DNA from: Rhodospirillales bacterium
GTDB taxonomy: Bacteria; Pseudomonadota; Alphaproteobacteria; Rhodospirillales_A; JACZKS01
Length of the DNA: 9,081 nucleotides
NCBI GenBank assembly: GCA_018648445.1
Contig: JABGRG010000132.1
Location: 1-9,081 of the forward strand
Direction of reading: 5' to 3'
In this document: piece by piece, positions 6,593 to 9,081 of the stretch
Layout: each line of letters begins with the position of its first letter
How positions within the stretch are numbered: the stretch's first letter is position 1
Made by a program: the position numbers and the translations under genes
Notes under the pieces: generated by a model
Databases searched by the model: none
What the model was told of the DNA's origin: nothing
Seen by the model: only the letters and a program-made list of their open reading frames with translations

Positions 6593-9081
6593 CTAGTCCG
6601 GTTTTTCCATCGTCGCGGCAAGGAAGCGACCAAGTAATTTATCAACTCTCTGTATATGACTGACCACCCAATCCCTGAGAATGTCGGGGACACCGGCAAG
6701 AATCTGATCATCTCCGTCCTCGAACTTTTGCTTGATCTCGGTGACGGTTGTTTTGAGGGCTTCGTGTTCTTGAAGATGCTGCTCAAAGAGCGGGTATTCG
6801 GTGTCCCGCATGAGCTGCTCCTCGTGACTGAAGTGCCAGATGGTGTATCCAAACAGTTCCTTCAGGTTTAGCGCCATCTCGTCGTGATCCTGGGCGCGAA
6901 TGGATTCCTCGAAATTTTCGATCAACTCGAACAGTTTCGCGTGATCGCCATCAATTTCCCCGAATCCAACCCTCAATTGGTCATCAAGCACAAAGCGCCT
7001 TTTGGCGCGTGTGCCCCTGGTTCCGGCGCCGCCGCCCTTGCGGGCTCTAAAGCCGATGACGGATACGTCGTCGCGACGAGGTTCATCGCCCTGGTGGGTC
7101 CGGAGGCTTTGGTAGACGCGCTCTTTCTGGTCGGGCATGGCCTCGGATTGAATGTCCAGAAGGAGCTTCTTGAAACGTTTCTTGCCGAACCCGTGCCGCC
7201 GTTCCCAACCCACCTGATCGATCAGGCCGTCAGAGGTCATGTAGAAGGTTTGGCCTTCCTTCAGATCGAGGGTGTAGCTTTCATATTTCTGTGAATGCGG
7301 AATGCCGCGGTACCCGATCCCCTTGCGGGTTCCCTTGGTGATGTCTACCCGACCGTCTTCCACCACGAACAGGTCGAACCGAGCCCCGACGAAGGTCATC
7401 GTGTGGCCATCGCCCGACACCAAGCACGCGCCCAACTCCAGACCGTCATCCGACTCGCCCGTCTCGGTGTCCTGACCCAGTGACGACTGGACGATCTGGT
7501 GCATCTGCTGAACCAGTTTGGCCACATCTCCGGGCATAACCCCGACCTTGGCCATGCCCAGAGCCCCTGAGGCAATCAGGGTCATGAAGGCACCTGGAAC
7601 GCCGTGGCCCGTGCAATCGGCCATGATCACCAAGGCGCCGCCGGCCCACGGTTCGCACCAGTAGATGTCGCCACCGACGACATCTCGCGGTTTCCACAGA
7701 ACAAAGTGATCATCCAGCGTTGAGGCCATGAATGCCGGGTCGGGCAAAATGGATTTTTGGATGCGGCTGGCGTATTGGATGGACCCGGCGATCACGTCGA
7801 AGGCGTCCTGCAACTTGCGTTCCGCTTCCTTGCGCGCAGAGATGTCGCTGAACGAAATAACCGCCCCGATCAGCTCGTCGCCCCTGCGAATGGGCGTGGC
7901 GTTGTATTCGATTTCCAGGGGCGAGCCGTCTTTGCGCCAAAGAACTTCGTCATCAATGCGGTACGAGTCCCCGAAGGTGAATGACTTAAACATCCAGCAC
8001 TCTTCGACCGGATAGTTGGAGCCATCGGCTCGCGTATGATGGAAAAGAGCGTGAGCCTTTTCACCAATCATGTCATCCGTCGAATAGCCCAGCATCGTTT
8101 CCACCTGGGGATTGACGAAGGTCATGCGCCCCTCGAGATCAACACCGAACACGCCTTCACCCACCGATTCCAACAACAGCCGGGCACGCTCTTCCGCCTC
8201 GGCCAGTTGCCGTTGCGCTTCCTTGCGCTCGGACACATCGGCAAAAGCAAGCACGGCGCCAATCACTTCGTCATCCTTGCGAATGGGCGTGCTGTGGTAT
8301 TCCACCTCGACGGAAACGCCGTCCTTGCGCCAGAACACTTCATCATCGACGCGGTAAGCCTCTCCGGTCTGGAGGGACTTGAACATGCTGCACTCTTCTT
8401 CCGGATACCCGGCACCGTCGGAACGGTGATGGTGGAAGAGCGTGTGCGAGTTTTGGCCCAGCATTTCTTCAACAGAATAGCCCAGGATTTCAACGACCGC
8501 CGGGTTGGCAAATGTGATTTTGCCGCTCGTATCGACGCCGAACACCCCTTCGCCGACCGATTCCAGCAGCCGCCGTGTGCGTTCTTCGGAGCGGGCCAGA
8601 GCGTCCTCGGCCTCCTTGCGTTGGGTAATATCGCGAACAATGCCGGTATATATCTGTTCGTCGCCCAGGTAGGCGACGCCCACGGCCAGATCCATAGGAA
8701 ATTCCTCGCCATTCCGGCGTTGGCCCACCACTTCGCTGGTCCGTCCGACAACGGGGCCTTCGCCCGTTTCCAAGTACCTGCTTAGATGTCCATCGTGTTC
8801 AAGCGCATCGCGTTTGGGCATTAGCATGGAGATGTTTTGGCCCACCACATCGTCGACCGCATATCCGAAAATGGCCTCCGCCGCGGGACTAAAGCTCTCG
8901 ACAATTCCCTTCTCGCCAATGACGATAATTCCATCCACCGCGTTTTCGATAATGCTGCGAATACGGTTTTCGCTATCTTCCAGTTCCCGGGTGCGCTCCA
9001 GAACCCGGTCTTCCAGTTCGTCCTTAGCGCGCATGAGCGAACGGCTGGTTCGCTCGCCAAGCGCCAACGTAAACAGGGTCG
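6593..9081 (-). CDS. PAS-PAS-PAS-SpoIIE/PP2C phosphatase-hemerythrin sensor (SiaA-like), N-terminus outside window
   Basis: The frame stays open to the window edge and the first visible residues (TLFTLALGERTS) look like the end of a membrane helix, so the true start is upstream; TTG 9067 is unlikely. Numbering from 9067: coiled coil 12-35; PAS1 about 31-150 (FixL-like, EHDGHLSRY at 90-98); PAS2 about 162-281; PAS3 about 293-412, closely similar to PAS2; SpoIIE/PP2C about 455-673 with metal-binding Asp467 (VGGDIYW), Asp484 (ADCTGHGVPGAFM), Asp613 (TSDGLID) and Asp666 (RRDDVSVIGF); a basic Gly-rich linker 674-692; hemerythrin about 694-817 with all diiron ligand motifs, His709, HxxxE (745-749), HxxxH (764-768) and HxxxxD (804-809). 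The expected role is a Ser/Thr phosphatase acting on the SiaC-like protein encoded downstream, as SiaA does, with the PAS and hemerythrin parts as sensors. P. aeruginosa SiaA has, to my knowledge, a different, membrane/HAMP sensor region. Target and ligands are inferred. Confidence 0.88.
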   Translation of the reverse strand, partial: TLFTLALGERTSRSLMRAKDELEDRVLERTRELEDSENRIRSIIENAVDGIIVIGEKGIVESFSPAAEAIFGYAVDDVVGQNISMLMPKRDALEHDGHLSRYLETGEGPVVGRTSEVVGQRRNGEEFPMDLAVGVAYLGDEQIYTGIVRDITQRKEAEDALARSEERTRRLLESVGEGVFGVDTSGKITFANPAVVEILGYSVEEMLGQNSHTLFHHHRSDGAGYPEEECSMFKSLQTGEAYRVDDEVFWRKDGVSVEVEYHSTPIRKDDEVIGAVLAFADVSERKEAQRQLAEAEERARLLLESVGEGVFGVDLEGRMTFVNPQVETMLGYSTDDMIGEKAHALFHHTRADGSNYPVEECWMFKSFTFGDSYRIDDEVLWRKDGSPLEIEYNATPIRRGDELIGAVISFSDISARKEAERKLQDAFDVIAGSIQYASRIQKSILPDPAFMASTLDDHFVLWKPRDVVGGDIYWCEPWAGGALVIMADCTGHGVPGAFMTLIASGALGMAKVGVMPGDVAKLVQQMHQIVQSSLGQDTETGESDDGLELGACLVSGDGHTMTFVGARFDLFVVEDGRVDITKGTRKGIGYRGIPHSQKYESYTLDLKEGQTFYMTSDGLIDQVGWERRHGFGKKRFKKLLLDIQSEAMPDQKERVYQSLRTHQGDEPRRDDVSVIGFRARKGGGAGTRGTRAKRRFVLDDQLRVGFGEIDGDHAKLFELIENFEESIRAQDHDEMALNLKELFGYTIWHFSHEEQLMRDTEYPLFEQHLQEHEALKTTVTEIKQKFEDGDDQILAGVPDILRDWVVSHIQRVDKLLGRFLAATMEKPD
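7832..8584 (-). repeat. Tandem duplication of a PAS domain inside the sensor phosphatase gene
   Basis: PAS2 (residues about 162-281, bases 8584-8225) and PAS3 (about 293-412, bases 8191-7832) repeat with a period of 131 residues (393 bases). By hand count about 71 of 112 aligned residues are identical over the core, starting with the shared LLESVGEGVFGVD. Both keep LFHH, a Y-P-x-E-E-C motif, MFKS, DDEV, WRKDG and TPIR. This points to in-gene domain duplication followed by divergence. Confidence 0.75.

Noticed and set aside
8036..8785. 249-codon plus-strand open frame opposite the PAS region of the sensor
   Set aside because: The minus strand carries unmistakable PAS domains here; the plus-strand frame is a mirror of the duplicated PAS coding sequence and shows no domain.
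9065..9067. TTG as the start codon of the sensor phosphatase
   Set aside because: The frame is open to the window edge, the upstream codons read like the end of a hydrophobic helix, and there is no visible ribosome binding site; the protein very likely begins outside the window.

Overview
The window looks like chromosomal DNA of a GC-rich alphaproteobacterium. Its codon use, tightly packed operons, HAAT-type (LivHMGF) transporter and multi-PAS sensor with a hemerythrin domain would suit the Rhodospirillales, but that placement is inference and cannot be proved from the sequence alone. Almost all of the window is coding. There are no tRNA or rRNA genes, CRISPR arrays, insertion sequences or obvious mobile elements.

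Left half (1-4461, plus strand): an operon-like run of six genes with overlapping or very close ends. It holds the tail of a LivH-type permease, a LivM-type permease, LivG- and LivF-type ATPases, an HGGYW-type alpha/beta hydrolase related to the AFMID (kynurenine formamidase) group, and an Ldh2-family NAD(P)-dependent 2-hydroxyacid dehydrogenase. The likely role is uptake of an amino acid, amide or small carboxylate, followed by hydrolysis and oxidation or reduction inside the cell. The substrate cannot be read from the sequence.

Right half (9081-4465, minus strand): a signalling cassette that ends only 3 bp from the dehydrogenase gene, in convergent orientation. In transcription order it encodes (i) a large sensor phosphatase, cut by the window edge, with three PAS domains, a SpoIIE/PP2C phosphatase domain and a C-terminal hemerythrin domain; (ii) a SiaB-type GHKL kinase; (iii) a SiaC-type (DUF1987) STAS-like phosphoprotein; (iv) a class III adenylate/guanylate cyclase with an N-terminal helical stalk. 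This matches the layout of the Pseudomonas aeruginosa SiaA-SiaB-SiaC-SiaD pathway, in which phosphatase and kinase set the phosphorylation of SiaC and SiaC activates the diguanylate cyclase SiaD. Two things differ here: the output enzyme is a class III nucleotide cyclase instead of a GGDEF protein, and the phosphatase carries modules that may sense oxygen or redox state (a FixL-like PAS and an intact hemerythrin site).

The most interesting proposal is therefore an oxygen- or redox-responsive partner-switching pathway that controls cAMP (or possibly cGMP) synthesis.
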